Positions 19,113 to 31,417 of a stretch of DNA of 64,000 nt are shown here, piece after piece. Numbering within the stretch: position 1 is the stretch's first letter; each line of letters starts with the position of its first letter. The DNA is taken from NCBI GenBank assembly GCA_963930775.1, contig OZ005692.1, forward strand, positions 10,211,029-10,275,028, given 5' to 3'. This stretch comes from Cliona cf. orientalis. Taxonomy: Eukaryota; Porifera; Demospongiae; Clionaida; Clionaidae. The notes below the pieces were generated by a model that did no database searches, was not told the DNA's origin, and saw only the letters and a program-made list of their open reading frames with translations. The position numbers and the translations under genes were made by a program.

Positions 19113-21008
19113 TCAATAAGCTATAGCTAATAACAGTGCTAGAAAATGAAGCAGATCTAGAGGTACTTTTGCCACTTGATGCAGACTCTGAGTTGAAGAT
19201 CGCTCTGTATACACGTATGCACAAGCAAAGACAGTGTTAACATAAAATCAATACCATAATAAAGTCATAAGTATAGTTAGAGTCCTATACAGTGGAACCC
19301 CTCTATTCCAGACACCCTTGGGATCGACGGCTTAGTGCCTTGATTAAAGGAGGTGTCCTCATTTCAGGGTTAGTTTTGTACACTGTTCTATTCTATGTAT
19401 AGCTGGGACCGTGCATGGTGTCTTGATTAAGGGAGATGTCCTCATTTCAGGAGTGCCCTTGTAGAAGGGATCCACTGTATTAATGATTGGTTGATGATAG
19501 CACATAATACAGCATGCTTTACCTGTGCATGGCAAGTCCTGCCCTCCTTGCTCTGATTCACCCCTTTGGTACCCTTCAATGCACATACACTGAGCCAGTC
19601 CTTCATCCTCACTGACACTGTTAGCCGGGCAGTCTGAGCACGAGCCACTGCTGGGTGACAGGTAGGTACCGATGGGACAGGCTGCATACGTGGATAATTA
19701 TTATTAAATAGATGAACATTGACTCAGAGGTGCCCTATATATAATATATTATTGTATACATTTCATGCCTATAGCTATAGCCTTGTCCCCATATCATGGA
19801 GGACCATTCCTACAGCTTTTTTAGTACTGCACGCTGAATCGCTTGAAATATATACTCCACGGGAACTGGCTTGGAATGAGGTTATGCAATTCATTTACAC
19901 AGAAAAAGAAATAGAATTAGCTATCAATTAAAGTATACATAGCTCAGCAGTAAAAGTAATGCATAAAATTTTAATAGCAGCTATACTGTAGCTATGTATG
20001 CACTTACGTGAGCATGTTTGGTTCTCTCTAAAGTAGCCTGGTAAACATTGACACCCTGCTCCCTGTATAACACTTCCCCAAATCCCTCCCACTGAACATC
20101 CTGATATCACAGGAGCTACACAGTTCTCTGGTCGTGCGTTCTCTACGCATGATGCAGAGATCTGGGGAATGTCTTCTCGAAAACTGGACTGAGAGCTAGC
20201 CATAGTCTCAGGATAACGAATAAGGTTGTCTATTTGAGCAGGACAGATAAGGGTGTAGAATACAATCAGTCTGGTGATGACAATGCAAGTAGTCTCATCT
20301 TGAATGGCAAAGTAGAAGGATGAGTGATTGGTATAAAAGTTTAAATCGATGGTTTCATTCACTCTAGCCCCAGTGGTGACATTTGATGAAATTCTTTGCA
20401 CCTGTTGATAGCGTTTCACATTTCTTCTCCCAGCAGCGTCCGGAGAGGATGTCTCATAAATGTGAGTATTGAAGGTTTGTGTGCAGTTCAAAGAGGCATC
20501 ACAGCCCGTCTGTTCAAACTCTATCGTCACACTGACTTGGGGTATCCTTGTTCCATTCACTGTCCTGTTGATGAGCTGTGTGATCAGCCAGTTGTCCTGT
20601 GGACCAGCACTGAATCCACACACTTGGACAAACTGTTGACATGCAACATTGGATTGCTGAATCCACTGCATATACATGGCATTTTTATTATTGCCAGGTG
20701 ATAATGCCTAGAAGATTAATGAAACTTACATTGGTTGTTAAACTTGGATCATTATTCATATCATTGTCCACCTGGTCCCACACCGCTCCAGTGCGGGTAG
20801 GAAGAAGGTTTTGATAGTTCCAGGAGTCCATCAGCACCCTCATGTTGGTGGAGTAGGCCGGTGTTGGAGCAGCTCCATTTGCTCTTATCTGTTCGCACAG
20901 TGTGTCCTTATCCCCTGGAGCCACACCAGCAGATGTAGCAATCACAGCAGCTACTGATACTAGTATCAGGGATTGAAACATAGCCACTGTAAATGTATCG
21001 CTCACCAT
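19113..21008 (-). CDS. Eph-like ectodomain with hydrophobic C-terminal anchor
   Basis: Four exons (20730-21008, 20008-20665, 19523-19681, 19113-19204) join in frame to 395 residues. The start at 21008 gives an N-terminal hydrophobic signal (LILVSVAAVIATSAG); a second ATG at 20981 would give a tighter signal peptide. The Eph ligand-binding domain (AVWDQVDNDMNND, VCGFSAGPQDNWLITQLINR, FYFAIQDETTC, RYPETMA), sushi-like segment and GCC2/GCC3 module (CPIGTYLSPS to LPCTG) match the two neighbours. The tyrosine-tail exons are missing. The only in-phase exon found downstream encodes a Ser-rich spacer and ends PLDLLHFLALLLAIAY-stop, resembling a GPI-attachment signal. It is either a GPI-anchored surface protein or, if that exon is wrong, a secreted ectodomain. 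The last exon is the least certain part. Confidence 0.72.
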
Positions 21009-21403
21009 CTAATATAGTACTAATGATTAAATTTTTGGGATTCTGTTTCTGTTTGTCTTGTTTATAGCAAGCTAGGTGCCAGTATATTCTGTACTCGTGT
21101 GTGTACTCACTTTCACCTGTATGACCTTATTTGGTGATTGTTATTATGGGTCGTATCTACATTTACATTTCCCAAATTTAATCTTCACTACTTTATCTTG
21201 CATCTATAGCATACACAATATTATCATAACAGCTATATAAACTGTGTGATGACATTGTTATATTATCGATCTAGCAAGCATTTGGTGATTGAGAAAACTT
21301 ATCTTTGAATCACTATGCAAGTTTACACACTTTATAATATTATTATGCTCTATAATATTATTATGCAGCTATAATTATATACATGCAATCACACATTATT
21401 CTT
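21009..21403. other. Duplicated spacer between Eph-like and beta-helix genes
   Basis: The segment (with TGTGTGTACTCACTTTCACC and CTGTATGACCTTATTTGGTG) recurs at 26480-26800, 32130-32360 and 37110-37470, always just 3' of a beta-helix gene. It marks the duplicated block. No gene. Confidence 0.7.
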
Positions 21404-24400
21404 TTAGTCCTGTAGACTAAGTAAGGGCTCTCGCAGTCTATTTGAATCTGTCCATCTTTTACCCTTTTGGTCGATCTTTTGCTTACAGACATGATCATTA
21501 TCGACAATACCAGAGCAGCTATCATTCATCACTGTCTCTTCACTCTCCATTCGGTGATAATTTTCTTCGTCAGCAGATCTAGAAATTTCATTCGCACCTT
21601 TGCTACTTTTAGTAGGTGATAAAATCACTTCTGTAAACGTTGGTTCAGTGACTCCAGCTTCTTGCAAGTCATCAGATTCTTGAGCATTCTTGAATCTAGG
21701 ATCATCTATCAGCCTTTTTTTCAGCCTCCGCAGATGTACTGTTTGCTCTATGGAAGCTATAAGATATCTGAAGCGTTTTATCTCCAGCAGGGTGTGATAA
21801 GAAAGAATAATTACAAACAGAATGAAAGCCAAAGCAATGGAGATTATAGAAGATCTTTTCTGACATGAGCTACTATTCAGGCAGTACAGCCTAGCTATGC
21901 TGAGTGCAAGAAGATTGTAGAAGAAGGATGAATTGATGTAATCTATGAATCGATTTCTGTATACGTTATTTCCAAGGAATGTCCGCAATAGTAGAATGCT
22001 TGCGGCGATCAAGCTAATGGCTAACACGACAGTCACACTTTCGTGAGATTTCTCCGTAGCTATTCCAAGATAGAGAGCCATCCTTACGAAGAGAAGCAGA
22101 CCAAACCAGTAACGATACTTTGCTTTATAAGGAGCTAAATTTGCTTCAATAAACAAATTAAGTCTCGTACTTCTGGCCCATTTAAATATCCGTCTGTTTG
22201 GTAATCGCAGAATCCACTGCCAGAAAAATAAGAGAACAGTATAGATAAATCCTACAATAATGATTGCAATAGTTACTAGACCGAGTGGAAAGTGCTTGAG
22301 CCAGAAATATTTCACGGAGGCATCTTGAAGCCAAACAATTTTTTGTTCTCCTGTGGGATAGGTGACAGCAGTGAAGGAAAGAGTAGTAATTATGGCTCGA
22401 AGAAGCTTAGTATAGGAGAGTAGAAGGAGAGTAGCTAAGGTTGATACTGGATTCCACTTGCCAATAAAATTACCAAATCGTGAAGAATATTTGCTAATGA
22501 GGATGATTAGTATAAGGACAAAAATCACATAGATGGGAAACCAGAGGTTCAACCATGCTTTAGAGTAAGCATCTATTCCCTTGAAGTAGCATACGTCGAA
22601 TCCCAAGTCTAAATTTAGCCAAGCAACAAATATGGTGTGGAAATTTGGTTTTGAAAATGACAAAAACAGGCTAGTGTCTGCGGCTAAGATATTAGCATAA
22701 AAGATCAATCCATTTAATGTTCCAACACTGACGGATAGGTTTAGCACCAGTATCAAAATTACAAGCGCAAGTCCAGCAATGAGCTTTACAATAACCATCA
22801 AAAGTGCCCAAGGCCAGTTTATTCCTGGACATGGCACACATTGTGAACTGCTGAGTGACAAACTGTATCCAGACTTGCATTGTCCACAAAGTAGACCAGC
22901 TCGATTGAAATCATGCACACTGTGCATCAGATCCATTCTGAAGATCGAGGATAATCTTTACAGGCTCACCTGGGGGAAGGCAGAAATCATATGGGCAGAA
23001 GGGATGATACAGAAAACCAGTATTCATATCATAGCTGATCCATCCTCGACCATTGATGCTTCTATCCACAACAGACAAGCTGCACTTTTCCTTAAATGGA
23101 CTAATCTTTGGATCACACTGACATTCACATGAAGTACTGTTGTATTTATCAACATGAAATCCCACGGGACACGTGCAATCTCTAAAAGATATGTTTACTG
23201 TTATCAGTTTAGTACTTTTAATAGCTCTATTACATTGATTTTCTGGAAATATGGATAGCATTTCATTCTCCCTCAATGAGTACACATTAAATGTTAAGTT
23301 AGTGCACTCAGATGGAATTTTTTGATCATGTTGATTTTTCCCTAGAGAACTAGCTGGATAACTGGTGAGATAGCTGGAAATAGAGGCACTCACTGAATGA
23401 TCGACTTGATCCAATGCAATAACTGGAATGGAAAACTTTTTACCCCGCTGAATTTGACAGTCTAACTTGTGATTTGCAGTACTAGTAGTAGGCTGACAAT
23501 AATCACTTGGCTTCATCCCATTACAGTATTCCACTCTTATTGGATTTGATGTAATCATTTGAGCAATATTTTTATCTCTCGTCATATCTTCTAAGTACTC
23601 AATACCTTTCAGTGGATTATTGTCACTAAATGCATTATTAACTATACATTTATCCAAGAGACCTCCAAATATTGTTGCCACATTAAACTTTCCTGTTATA
23701 ATTATATGCTTATCTTGTGAGGGATCAGTTGGCGGTGATGTTTGCAAAAAGCATTGAGCATGATATCGATTACATGAGGCCAGGTATGTGCTATCATCCA
23801 CATAGCTAGCCTTTCCCTCCTTATGTGCGTCGTTATTATTGAATACTATTTCATACGTTTGATACTCATCCTTTGGTCCATGAAGCTCGGAATTTGCTTC
23901 AAAATACAATCCACCACCACGGACAGCATAGTTCTTGCTGAAAATGAGGGAAGCTTTTGTTGAACAGTCTATAGTAGTACACTCCCTACTGAGGAGGATT
24001 TTAGAATCAATTGCATGTATTCCTCCTCCACCTCCTAAGTTTGCAGTATTATTTGAGAAGTTACAAGACACTTCACAGCTGAAGTGACTAACGAATAAGT
24101 AAATGCCTCCTCCATTGTCCTGTGCCTGATTGTTAGCAACTGTGATACTCTTATGTACATATATTTTACTTCCTCTAGCACTTATTGCTCCACCATTATT
24201 TCGGCTGTGGTTATCAAGAAATGTAGCTGAATCCATAAAGTGTATAGTGCTACCAGCAAGTGCAATGGCACCTCCTTCATGAATTGTACTGACATCATCT
24301 GATGTAAGCAATGAGTTGGAGTTGGAATTATTCAGAAATACTGATGTTCCACCAAAACTAACTTCACTATTGCTGATCAGAATAAAACCCCCATTATTCA

Positions 24401-25470
24401 CAAAGGTTAGCCTACTTGTAATACTGGTCTTTATGGTGCTATCTTCAAACCTTATACTTACTGAATTTTTCTGAAGTAGGTTTAATTCCTTCAATAGTGA
24501 TATCACCATAGGTTACCAATGTGCTCCTACTAAACTTCAAAACTGGTCCAAATTTTGCTTCATTCTCCAAAATTACTATATTATTCATTGTCATACTGCA
24601 GTGTTGAATATCGAATACATTATGCCGACCAATATTGGCACATATAGTGCTATTTTCCACCGTAAGATTGCTATGAAGTACCCATAAAACGTAATAATGT
24701 GCTTTGTTTCCATTCAGTTTGCACGAGTGGAAACTTATTTCACTACTATAACCAAGCAAGAATGCGCCATTTGCATCAATAGTGCATGATGTAAGGTTCA
24801 AATACCCCCTCTGTATCCGTATTATAGCATCTTCAATTGATACGAAGCCATAATTGCTTTTCTGAACGCTATTATGATAGTAATAACTTGCTGTATCAGA
24901 TATGTTGCAATCCACGGCATCAATTACTTTCCAAGAATCAATAAATTCACTTTTGTTAATTTTGATATTGCAATACTGAGCAGCGATGATAACTCCACGT
25001 AAATGATGAAATTTGCATTCTCTAAAATGCAAGTTACTGTTTAATATACTGAGCACTTCCACCGAGTCTTGTATGAGCCAGTTACTTCTTCCACATCCAG
25101 TAAATGTGAGGTACATAAATTCTATTGTAGTAATTGTAATCAAGCTAAACTTTGCAAGATGGTTACCACAAATAATACTGACACCTTTATCTGACTGTGA
25201 AAACACTCTCAGGAGAGTAATATCACGAATGAATATGGATGATGATAAGTTATGAGTTCCAGGAAGTAACTCCAGCAGGAGAGATGTATTTGTGTTGGAG
25301 TATTGAGTTGCGTTGACACTGAATTCCTCCAGGGTAAGACAGGACTGATGGTGAGAACATTGACTCGATATTGTAGTTATCACAGGATGGATGAAAAGAT
25401 GTACTTCTGATGTTTGACAAATGTTAGAAAATATTCCTAGAGCTACAGTAATTAATAGTGCTCTTGACAT
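21404..25470 (-). pseudogene. Beta-helix/multi-TM surface protein, copy 1 (two frameshifts)
   Basis: Homologous end to end to the intact copy at 26838-30926, but split into three frames: 24445-25470, 22911-24509 and 21404-22936. Both breaks are +4 insertions, at 24482-24487 and 22912-22917; removing either four bases restores the alignment. The N-terminal part has a signal peptide and parallel beta-helix repeats (GGAIALAGSTIHF, GGAISARGSKIYV, NNGGGIYL type). The middle is cysteine-rich (CPVGFHVDKY, GLLCGQCKSGYSL). The C-terminal part has seven to nine hydrophobic spans and a charged tail ending REPLLSLQD. All motifs remain well conserved, so decay is recent. It could be a pseudogene or a null allele; an assembly error is less likely because two similar insertions occur. 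Confidence 0.8.
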
Positions 25471-26019
25471 CCTTATAATTCCTGATGTGAAGACTTCAAA
25501 GATTAATACTATCTGATTCTAACTGCTTAGCTACTAGCTACACTTCATTACACAATCAGGTAGATCCAGCTACTGTTTATTATTGTACTGTGGTTTGATG
25601 ATAGCACTTTGAGAGTATAAATGTATAACAATTGTGATTTCTCAACAAATCAGCTTGGGTGCAATCAAAATCTCTTTGCACTGCTGAGCTCTAGGCTGGC
25701 TAGCTACACTGTTATCCAAATTTTGAATCGGACACACAACAATTGCACTGTTGATATAATACTCATGAGAAGAACACATAGAGCTATAGGTGTGAGTAAA
25801 AAAATAGCCACGAAAATTACCTACAGTCCCTTGCAAGCTACATCCCCACCACCCGGCCCCGCACTTTATGGGTACATGTGGTTTGCTTCACAGTACCAGT
25901 GAGCATGAGCTGAACTATCATGATCAGCTATCGATCATCATTGTTTTGATAGCTATGAGTTGGTCACTGTGTAAGTGTATTAATTAAACAGTGACTGCCA
26001 TGGACCAACTAGCTAATAG
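25471..26019. other. Divergent promoter region, copy 1
   Basis: It lies between the start of the minus-strand beta-helix copy 1 and a plus-strand relic of the GT43 anchor exon, the same head-to-head arrangement as 41685-42139. No gene. Confidence 0.5.
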
Positions 26020-26140
26020 ATGGCATTGTCTGGAATGGCGGTGGTGGATGGTACCAAGTTGTTTCTGTGGACGGCCGCTCTCCTTCTCACCAATCTACTC
26101 ACTGCAGTCATCTTCACCATCACCAGCCAAACAGACTCAG
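26020..26140 (+). pseudogene. Relic of GT43 first (anchor) exon
   Basis: 121 bases, nearly identical to the first exon of the GT43 gene at 42140-42260, still open and followed by a GT donor (AGACTCAG|GTACAG). It encodes an N-terminal signal anchor (GTKLFLWTAALLLTNLLTAV). No GT43 catalytic exon follows, so it is an orphan exon carried in the duplicated block. Confidence 0.8.
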
Positions 26141-26209
26141 GTACAGTGTAGCTAGCTACTCTCTAGAAACATGAGAAAAGGGGGTGGGTATTAATTTAAA
26201 TATCATAAT

Positions 26210-26451
26210 TGTCCACCAGTGACCTGGTCCCACACAGCTCCAGTGTGGGGAGGGAGAAGATTTTGATAGTTCCAGGAGTCCATCAGCACCCTCATGTTGG
26301 AGGAGTAGGCTGGTGTTGGGGCAGCTCCTTGTGCTCTCAACTCTTCACACAGTGCCTCCTCATCCCCTGGGGCCACACCAGCAGATGTAGCTATCACAGC
26401 AGCTAGCTACTGAGATTGAAACTTAGCCACTGTAAATGTATCACTCGCCAT
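26210..26451 (-). pseudogene. Relic of Eph-like exon 1
   Basis: It corresponds to exon 1 of the Eph-like gene at 20730-21008 (NMRVLMDSWNYQNLLPP, GAVWDQV). The ATG equivalent at 26451 runs into a stop after about 14 codons because of a deletion and a short insertion (26401-26406) in the signal peptide. No downstream Eph exons follow. Confidence 0.8.
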
Positions 26452-26837
26452 ATAATATTATAGAACACTATGTACTGATAATTAAATCTTTGGGATTCTG
26501 CTTTTTTGTCTTGTTTATAGTAGGCTAGGTGCTAGTGTCTTCTGTACTCGTATGTGTACTCACTTTCACCTGTATGACCTTATTTAGGGATCGTTATTAT
26601 AAGTTGTGTCTATATAGTTATATTATTACCCAAATTTAATCTTTAATACTTTATCTTGCATCTTGCATATAGGGCATACATATAATATTATCGTAATAGC
26701 TACATAAACTGTGTGATTATGTTATCGATCTAGCAAGGCATCTGGTGATTGAGAAAACTTGTCTTTTGAATCATTATGTAAGTCTACACACACTCTCTAT
26801 GATAATGCAAAATCATGCACAACTTGACATTATTCTT

Positions 26838-29800
26838 TTAGTCATGTAGACTAAGTAAGGGCTCTCGCAGTCTATTAGAATCTGTCCATCTTTTACCCTT
26901 TTGGTGGGTCTTTTGCTTACAGATATGATCATTCTCGCCAACACCAGAGAGGCTATCATTCATCACTGTCTCTTCACTCTCCATTCCGTGATAACTCTCT
27001 TCGTCAGCAGATCTAGAAATTTCATTCGCACCTTTGCCATCGCTCTTGCTACCAGAGGAATCTTTAGTAGGTGACAAAATCACTTCTGTAAATGTTGGTA
27101 CACTGACGCCAGCTTCTTGCAACTCAGATTCTTGAATGTTCTTGAATCTAGGATCATCTATCAGCCTGATCTTCAGTCTCCGCAGATGTAATATTAGCTC
27201 TATGGAAGCTATAAGGTGTCTGAAACGTTTTATCTCCAGCAGGGTGTTGAGAATGTGATAAGAAAGAATTATAACAAACAGAATGAAAGCCAAAGCAATG
27301 GAAATTATGGAAGATCTTTCCTGACATGAGCTGCTATTCAGGCAGTACAGCCTAGCTAGACTGAGTGCAAGAAGATTATAGTAGAACGATGAATTCATAT
27401 AATCTATGAATCGATTTCTGTATACGTTATTTCCAAGGAATGTCCTCAACAGTAGAATACTTGCAGCAATCAAGCCAATGGCTAACACGACTGTTACACT
27501 CTCATGAGATTTCTCCGTAGCTATTCCAAGATAGAGAGCCATTCTTACAAAGAGAAGCAGACCAAACCAGTAACGATACTTTGCTTTATAAGGAGCTAAA
27601 TTTGCTTCAATAAACAAATTAAGTCTCGTATTTCTGGCCCATTTAAATATCCGTCTGTTTGGAAGTCGTAGAATCCACTGCCAGAAAAATAAGAGAACAG
27701 TATAGATAAATCCTACAAAAATGATTGCAATAGCTACTAGACCGAGTGGAAAGTGTTTGAGCCCGAAAAATTTCACAGAGGCATCTTGAAGCCAAACAAT
27801 TTTTTGTTCTCCTGTGGGATAGGTGATTATTGTGAAGGAGAGAGCAGTAATTATCACTCGAAGAAGCTTAGTATAGGAGAGTAGAAGGAGAGTAGCTAAG
27901 GTTGATACTGGATTCCATCTGCCAATAAAATTACCAAATCGTGAGGAATATTTGCTGATGAGGATGATTAATATGAGGACAAAAATCACATAGATGGGAA
28001 ACAAGAGGTTCAACCATACTTTAGAGTAAGCATCTATGCCCTTGAAGTAGCATACATCAAATCCCAAGTCTAGATTTGGCCAAGCAATTAAAACTGTACG
28101 GAAATTTGGTTTTGAAATTGATAAAAACAAGCTGCTATCTGCAGCTAAGATGTTTGCATAAAAGATCAGTCCATTCATTGTTCCAATGCTGACTGTCAAA
28201 TTCAAAATCAATATTGTAGCCACAAGCACTATTCCTCCAATAATCTTTATCACAATTATCAGAAATGCCCAAGGCCAATTAATCTCATGACATTGCAAGC
28301 AACGTGAACTACTGAATGATAAACTGTATCCTGTCTTGCATTTTCCACAAAGAAGACCAGCACGATCAAAGGCACATTGTGCATCAGATCCATTTTCAAG
28401 GTGAAGGTCAATATCCACGGGTGTATTCGGAGGAAGGCAGAAATCGTATGGACAAAATGGATGGAATAGAAAACCATTTTCTTCATCATACCTAACCCAT
28501 CCTTGAGTTTCACTATTTCTAATCACACTTAATAAGCTGCATCGTTCCTTGTATGGATTAATCTTTGGGTCACACTCACATTCACATGACGTCTTATTTT
28601 GTTTATTAACATGAAATCCCACTGGACAAGTACAATTTTCAAATGTGATTTGCAGTGTTAGTACTTTACTTTTATCTTTGTTATTACACTGATCTTTGGG
28701 AAATATAAATATAGTTTCATTTTCATGTGATGAATATATATTAAATCTTACGTTGGTGCACTTACTAGATGTGATTAATTGATTATCCTGGCTATTTCCA
28801 AGATAGCTGTGTGAGCTGGATACACTGATGGAAATTGATGCATGTACTGAACGATTGACCTGATCCACTGCTGTAACTGGCACATTAATTTGTCCACCCT
28901 TCTGAATATTGTACCGTAGTATGCTTTCAGGTGTTTGTAGTGCACAGCCAGAGCTTGTACCATTACAGTAGCACACACGCACTGGGTTTGATGAAATCAT
29001 TCGAGTAATATTTTGATCTTCTGATACATCTTGTAAGTGTTTGATACCACTGACTGATTCAGAATTGTCGCTAAATGCATTGTTAACCAAGCATCTATCC
29101 AAGAGGCCTCCAAATATTGTCGTATTGGTGATATTTCCTGTTATTTTTACCCATCTAGTGGATGATGAATTAATTACTGGCGATGTTGATGTTTGCAAAA
29201 AACACTGAGCATGGTGCTGACTGCAAGTAGCCAAATATATACGGTCATCTACATAAATAGCATTTCCCTCCATATTTGCATGATTACTCTCAAATAATAT
29301 TTTATACCCTAGACTACTCCTCTTAGGTCCACGAATCTCAGAATTTGCTTCAAAATATATTCCACCACCACGAGCTGCTCTGTTGCCTTTAAAATTTAAT
29401 ATGAGTGTTATTGCTGCAGATAAATATATGTCAGATTCATTACCACTGAGAAAAATTATAGAATCAACTGCATAAATTCCTCCTCCACGTTTTATTGCAC
29501 TATTTTTAGAAAAATTGCAAGAAATCTCACAGATAAAATGGCTAATGAAGAGGTAAATGCCACCTCCGCTGTCCTGTGCCTGGTTATTTGCTATTAGAAT
29601 GTCCGCATGTGCATAAATTTCACTTACTACAGCACTTAATGCACCTCCATTTTTAATGTTATAGTTTTCCAAAAATGTAGTTGAGTTGAAAAAGTGCACA
29701 GTACTACCAAGACATGTAATGGCTCCACCTTCTTTGTGAAGTGTTGAAGGATAATAATATGATTCAAAACGGTTGGCATTACTCAGAAGAAATGTCTCAC

Positions 29801-30926
29801 CATGGAATTTAACTTTGCTACTGCTGATTAGCAAAATCCCTGAGTTGTTCTTAAACATTAATTTGCCATTAATATTGGACTTAGTACCATCCTCAAAGCT
29901 TATACTTGCTGAATTATTCCATGGAATATTTCCAATAATAGAGATATCACCATAAGTATTCAATGTGGTACTGCTGAAACATAAAACTACCCCAATGTAT
30001 GCTTCATTCAGCATAAATGTAGTGTTCTTCATATCTAAATGGCTCCAATAAACATAGAAAGCATTAACAAAACCAATGTTACCATAGATGTGGGTACTTT
30101 CTAGTGTGGCATTGACATGTATCATTTCAACAAGTACGAAATATTTGTCTGTGTTTTTAGTCAGCTCACACATGTAAAGAAATATAGTGACAAATTCAGT
30201 AGACATAAGGGGACCATTTTTATGAAACTTGCACATAGAAAAGTTTGATGTCCTCCATTTTAATGTTAGAACAACAGAATAATAAATTGCATTATTATGG
30301 CTTCTACTATCCATCGAATTATGATAGTAAAGACTTCCAGTATCATTTATATCACAATAATGGGTCACAAGAACACCTCTTGAAGAATTAATAAACTCAC
30401 TCTTGTAGATTGTGATATTACAATGTTCACCAGTGATGACAGTTACTTTTGAGTGGTAAAATTTACATTTTCTCAGAAATAGATTACTGCTAAGAATACT
30501 AAGTATTGAATTCAAACTGTATACTGTAGAGTCATCCCCACATCTGTGGAATGTGAGATCCAAGAACTCTACTCTTGTAATATAAGATAAATTAAAACTA
30601 GTGCAAACAATGCTGGAATTTTTAGCTTGTGAAAACAGCTTTAGGAATGCAATTCTATAAATGCTTATGAGCGATGATAAGTTGTGATTACCTGGCAGAA
30701 ACTCGAGGATGAGGGATATATTTCGCCTTGAGTATTGACTATCACTTTCACTAAACTGCTCCAGGGTAAGACAGGGATGGCTATCATTACACGAAGAGTC
30801 TAGAACTGCCGTGGGCTTGATATAAATATGCACCTCCGATGCACTACATGTTGCAGAAGAAGAGCTTAAAACTTCTGATAGTGGTAATATTATTACCAGC
30901 AGTAAAATACTTATTGATTGCACCAT
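26838..30926 (-). CDS. Beta-helix/multi-TM surface protein, copy 2 (intact)
   Basis: A single exon of 1362 residues and the only open copy of four. A signal peptide (ISILLLVIILPLSEVLSSSS) precedes about 700 residues of parallel beta-helix type with recurring hydrophobic rungs, many N-glycosylation sites and glycine signatures (GGAITCLGSTVHF, NGGALSAVVSEIYA, DSGGGIYL, RGGGIYF). Next come cysteine-rich segments (CTCPVGFHVNKQ, CECECDP, GLLCGKCKTGYSL). From about residue 885 to 1235 there are seven to nine hydrophobic spans (NWPWAFLIIVIKII, IYVIFVLILIILISKY, YWFGLLLFVRMALYLG). The cytoplasmic tail is charged and ends REPLLSLHD. The pattern recalls large, unnamed families expanded in sponges and cnidarians; no biochemical function is known to me. 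Probably a glycosylated surface receptor or adhesion protein. Confidence 0.85.
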   Translation of the reverse strand: MVQSISILLLVIILPLSEVLSSSSATCSASEVHIYIKPTAVLDSSCNDSHPCLTLEQFSESDSQYSRRNISLILEFLPGNHNLSSLISIYRIAFLKLFSQAKNSSIVCTSFNLSYITRVEFLDLTFHRCGDDSTVYSLNSILSILSSNLFLRKCKFYHSKVTVITGEHCNITIYKSEFINSSRGVLVTHYCDINDTGSLYYHNSMDSRSHNNAIYYSVVLTLKWRTSNFSMCKFHKNGPLMSTEFVTIFLYMCELTKNTDKYFVLVEMIHVNATLESTHIYGNIGFVNAFYVYWSHLDMKNTTFMLNEAYIGVVLCFSSTTLNTYGDISIIGNIPWNNSASISFEDGTKSNINGKLMFKNNSGILLISSSKVKFHGETFLLSNANRFESYYYPSTLHKEGGAITCLGSTVHFFNSTTFLENYNIKNGGALSAVVSEIYAHADILIANNQAQDSGGGIYLFISHFICEISCNFSKNSAIKRGGGIYAVDSIIFLSGNESDIYLSAAITLILNFKGNRAARGGGIYFEANSEIRGPKRSSLGYKILFESNHANMEGNAIYVDDRIYLATCSQHHAQCFLQTSTSPVINSSSTRWVKITGNITNTTIFGGLLDRCLVNNAFSDNSESVSGIKHLQDVSEDQNITRMISSNPVRVCYCNGTSSGCALQTPESILRYNIQKGGQINVPVTAVDQVNRSVHASISISVSSSHSYLGNSQDNQLITSSKCTNVRFNIYSSHENETIFIFPKDQCNNKDKSKVLTLQITFENCTCPVGFHVNKQNKTSCECECDPKINPYKERCSLLSVIRNSETQGWVRYDEENGFLFHPFCPYDFCLPPNTPVDIDLHLENGSDAQCAFDRAGLLCGKCKTGYSLSFSSSRCLQCHEINWPWAFLIIVIKIIGGIVLVATILILNLTVSIGTMNGLIFYANILAADSSLFLSISKPNFRTVLIAWPNLDLGFDVCYFKGIDAYSKVWLNLLFPIYVIFVLILIILISKYSSRFGNFIGRWNPVSTLATLLLLSYTKLLRVIITALSFTIITYPTGEQKIVWLQDASVKFFGLKHFPLGLVAIAIIFVGFIYTVLLFFWQWILRLPNRRIFKWARNTRLNLFIEANLAPYKAKYRYWFGLLLFVRMALYLGIATEKSHESVTVVLAIGLIAASILLLRTFLGNNVYRNRFIDYMNSSFYYNLLALSLARLYCLNSSSCQERSSIISIALAFILFVIILSYHILNTLLEIKRFRHLIASIELILHLRRLKIRLIDDPRFKNIQESELQEAGVSVPTFTEVILSPTKDSSGSKSDGKGANEISRSADEESYHGMESEETVMNDSLSGVGENDHICKQKTHQKGKRWTDSNRLREPLLSLHD

Positions 30927-31417
30927 TATTGATGGAGATTTGGTGATATTAAAAATGTCACTAATCTTGATATCTTAAGATTCTCAGTTCGACTGCTTGC
31001 CACTGATAAAGCTATGCTCAAAATTATAGCACATAATAATTATTTATATAGTGAGCAGTTTAAAGAGAGCATGACATTGTGATCATTTCAATTTTGGGAG
31101 CATAATATTGCTATTGACAAAGTTTAGCATGAGCCATGATAGCTAATCATTATTCTCATTTAGTAAATAACACCAAGGACGTGTAGACTTTGGGGGTCTA
31201 TAAGTCCTAGATAATACTGAAATGTTATGTACACAGTAAATCACCCAAGGGCTAATTATCATCAATCAATATGTGCGCGATACAATTCATTTCGCGAAAT
31301 TTTAGCTTTGCGCGCACGCAAGGCTACACCCCTCAACCTCTTGGGGTGTGGCTTGCCATCTTCCAAGAGAATCACAAACTACATGAACTAGCTAGCCAGC
31401 TGTCCAGATAGAATCTG
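30927..31417. other. Divergent promoter region, copy 2
   Basis: It separates beta-helix copy 2 (minus) from a GT43 anchor-exon relic (plus). It contains TTTCGCGAAA at about 31286-31295 and a hairpin of GGCTACACCCC/GGGGTGTGGC at 31322-31352, both also present at the corresponding place before the real GT43 gene. No gene. Confidence 0.6.
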
